A DNA stretch of 63,457 nucleotides, taken from assembly GCF_001570525.1 (NCBI RefSeq), contig NZ_BBXC01000012.1, positions 188,991 through 252,447 on the forward strand, written 5' to 3'. Below the pieces are notes generated by a model that was not told where the DNA came from, ran no database searches, and saw only the letters and a list, made by a program, of their open reading frames with translations. This stretch comes from Herbidospora sakaeratensis. GTDB taxonomy: Bacteria > Actinomycetota > Actinomycetes > Streptosporangiales > Streptosporangiaceae. Of the stretch, positions 63,337 to 63,457 are shown one piece after another. Within the stretch, counting starts at the first letter, position 1, and each line of letters starts with the position of its first letter. The position numbers and the translations under genes were made by a program.

Positions 63337-63457
63337 TTGCTTCAGCATGACTACACGACGTCACAGCTTGACGTCCTCGAAGCCGAGGCGATCCACATCA
63401 TGCGTGAGGTCGCGGCCGAGTTCGAGCGGCCCTGTCTGCTCTTCTCCGGCGGCAAGG
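63337..63457 (+). CDS. cysD: Sulfate adenylyltransferase subunit 2, 5' part (runs off the window)
   Basis: Reads from TTG at 63337, with AAGGA at 63326-63330. The first 40 residues include [20 protein letters not shown] and [12 protein letters not shown], the start of the PAPS-reductase-type PP-loop (SGGKDS) of CysD. It makes APS from sulfate and ATP with CysN. The gene is cut by the window edge. The cysQ-cysD pairing links PAP removal with sulfate activation. Confidence 0.88.
   Translation, partial: MLQHDYTTSQLDVLEAEAIHIMREVAAEFERPCLLFSGGK

Overview
High-GC actinobacterial chromosome. Neighbourhoods such as metG-tatD-rpf-rsmA-ispE, glmU-prs-rplY-pth, galU-glp(moeA)-rimJ-glpR, ppk-mutT1 and a Pmt mannosyltransferase back to back with rsmI point to Streptosporangiales or a close relative; this placement is inferred from gene content and synteny, not from a marker gene. 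Most of the window is ordinary core genome. The accessory material is concentrated in a few places.

Layout. 0.4-6.6 kb: secreted VanY-type carboxypeptidase, a SAF-domain protein, an ~820 bp minisatellite with a 230 bp higher-order duplication, then mtnP, an FmdB zinc ribbon, a CPA1 antiporter and 5-formyl-THF cyclo-ligase. 6.6-11.2 kb: galU, glp/moeA, moaC, mog, rimJ and glpR/sepX, ending at tRNA-Ala(CGC). 11.2-13.8 kb: decayed island beside that tRNA with a broken tyrosine integrase and a HEPN-like fragment. 13.8-19.0 kb: a 1524-residue membrane-anchored multicopper oxidase coupled to a FixH/YtkA-like protein. 19-29 kb: Ca2+/H+ antiporter, SigE-type sigma factor with its membrane partner, and a set of GT-C and GT2 glycosyltransferases around rsmI. 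29-39 kb: metG, tatD, a degenerate Rpf, an inserted kinase/FG-GAP pair, rsmA, ispE and an ABC-F ATPase. 39-45 kb: secreted serine peptidase, MarR/methyltransferase/glyoxalase, CYTH-CHAD. 45-49 kb: polyphosphate kinase with MutT1, TetR and acyl-CoA desaturase. 49-56.8 kb: tRNA-Gln, glmU, prs, rplY and pth, split between prs and rplY by a lower-GC three-gene cassette (DUF262 protein, DUF3696 ATPase, unknown protein). 56.8-63.5 kb: LysR/MFS, ClpX-zinc-finger HTH protein, hydrolase, DEDDh exonuclease, sugar transferase, cysQ and the start of cysD.

Best candidates for something undescribed: (1) the prs-rplY cassette, which looks like an anti-phage or other conflict system; (2) a dispersed structured element at 25.4, 41.7 and 60.3 kb, whose stem shows two compensatory base-pair changes between two copies; (3) the ~45 bp minisatellite; (4) an Rpf-like protein that has lost its catalytic glutamate; (5) the giant multicopper oxidase pair; (6) a ClpX-type zinc-finger HTH gene behind twin GTCAGG palindromes.

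Several genes (galU, metG, ispE, the ABC-F gene) have a TAGSCT -10 box 6-9 nt before the start codon and no clear Shine-Dalgarno, suggesting leaderless mRNAs. All coordinates were read by eye; no database search was possible.
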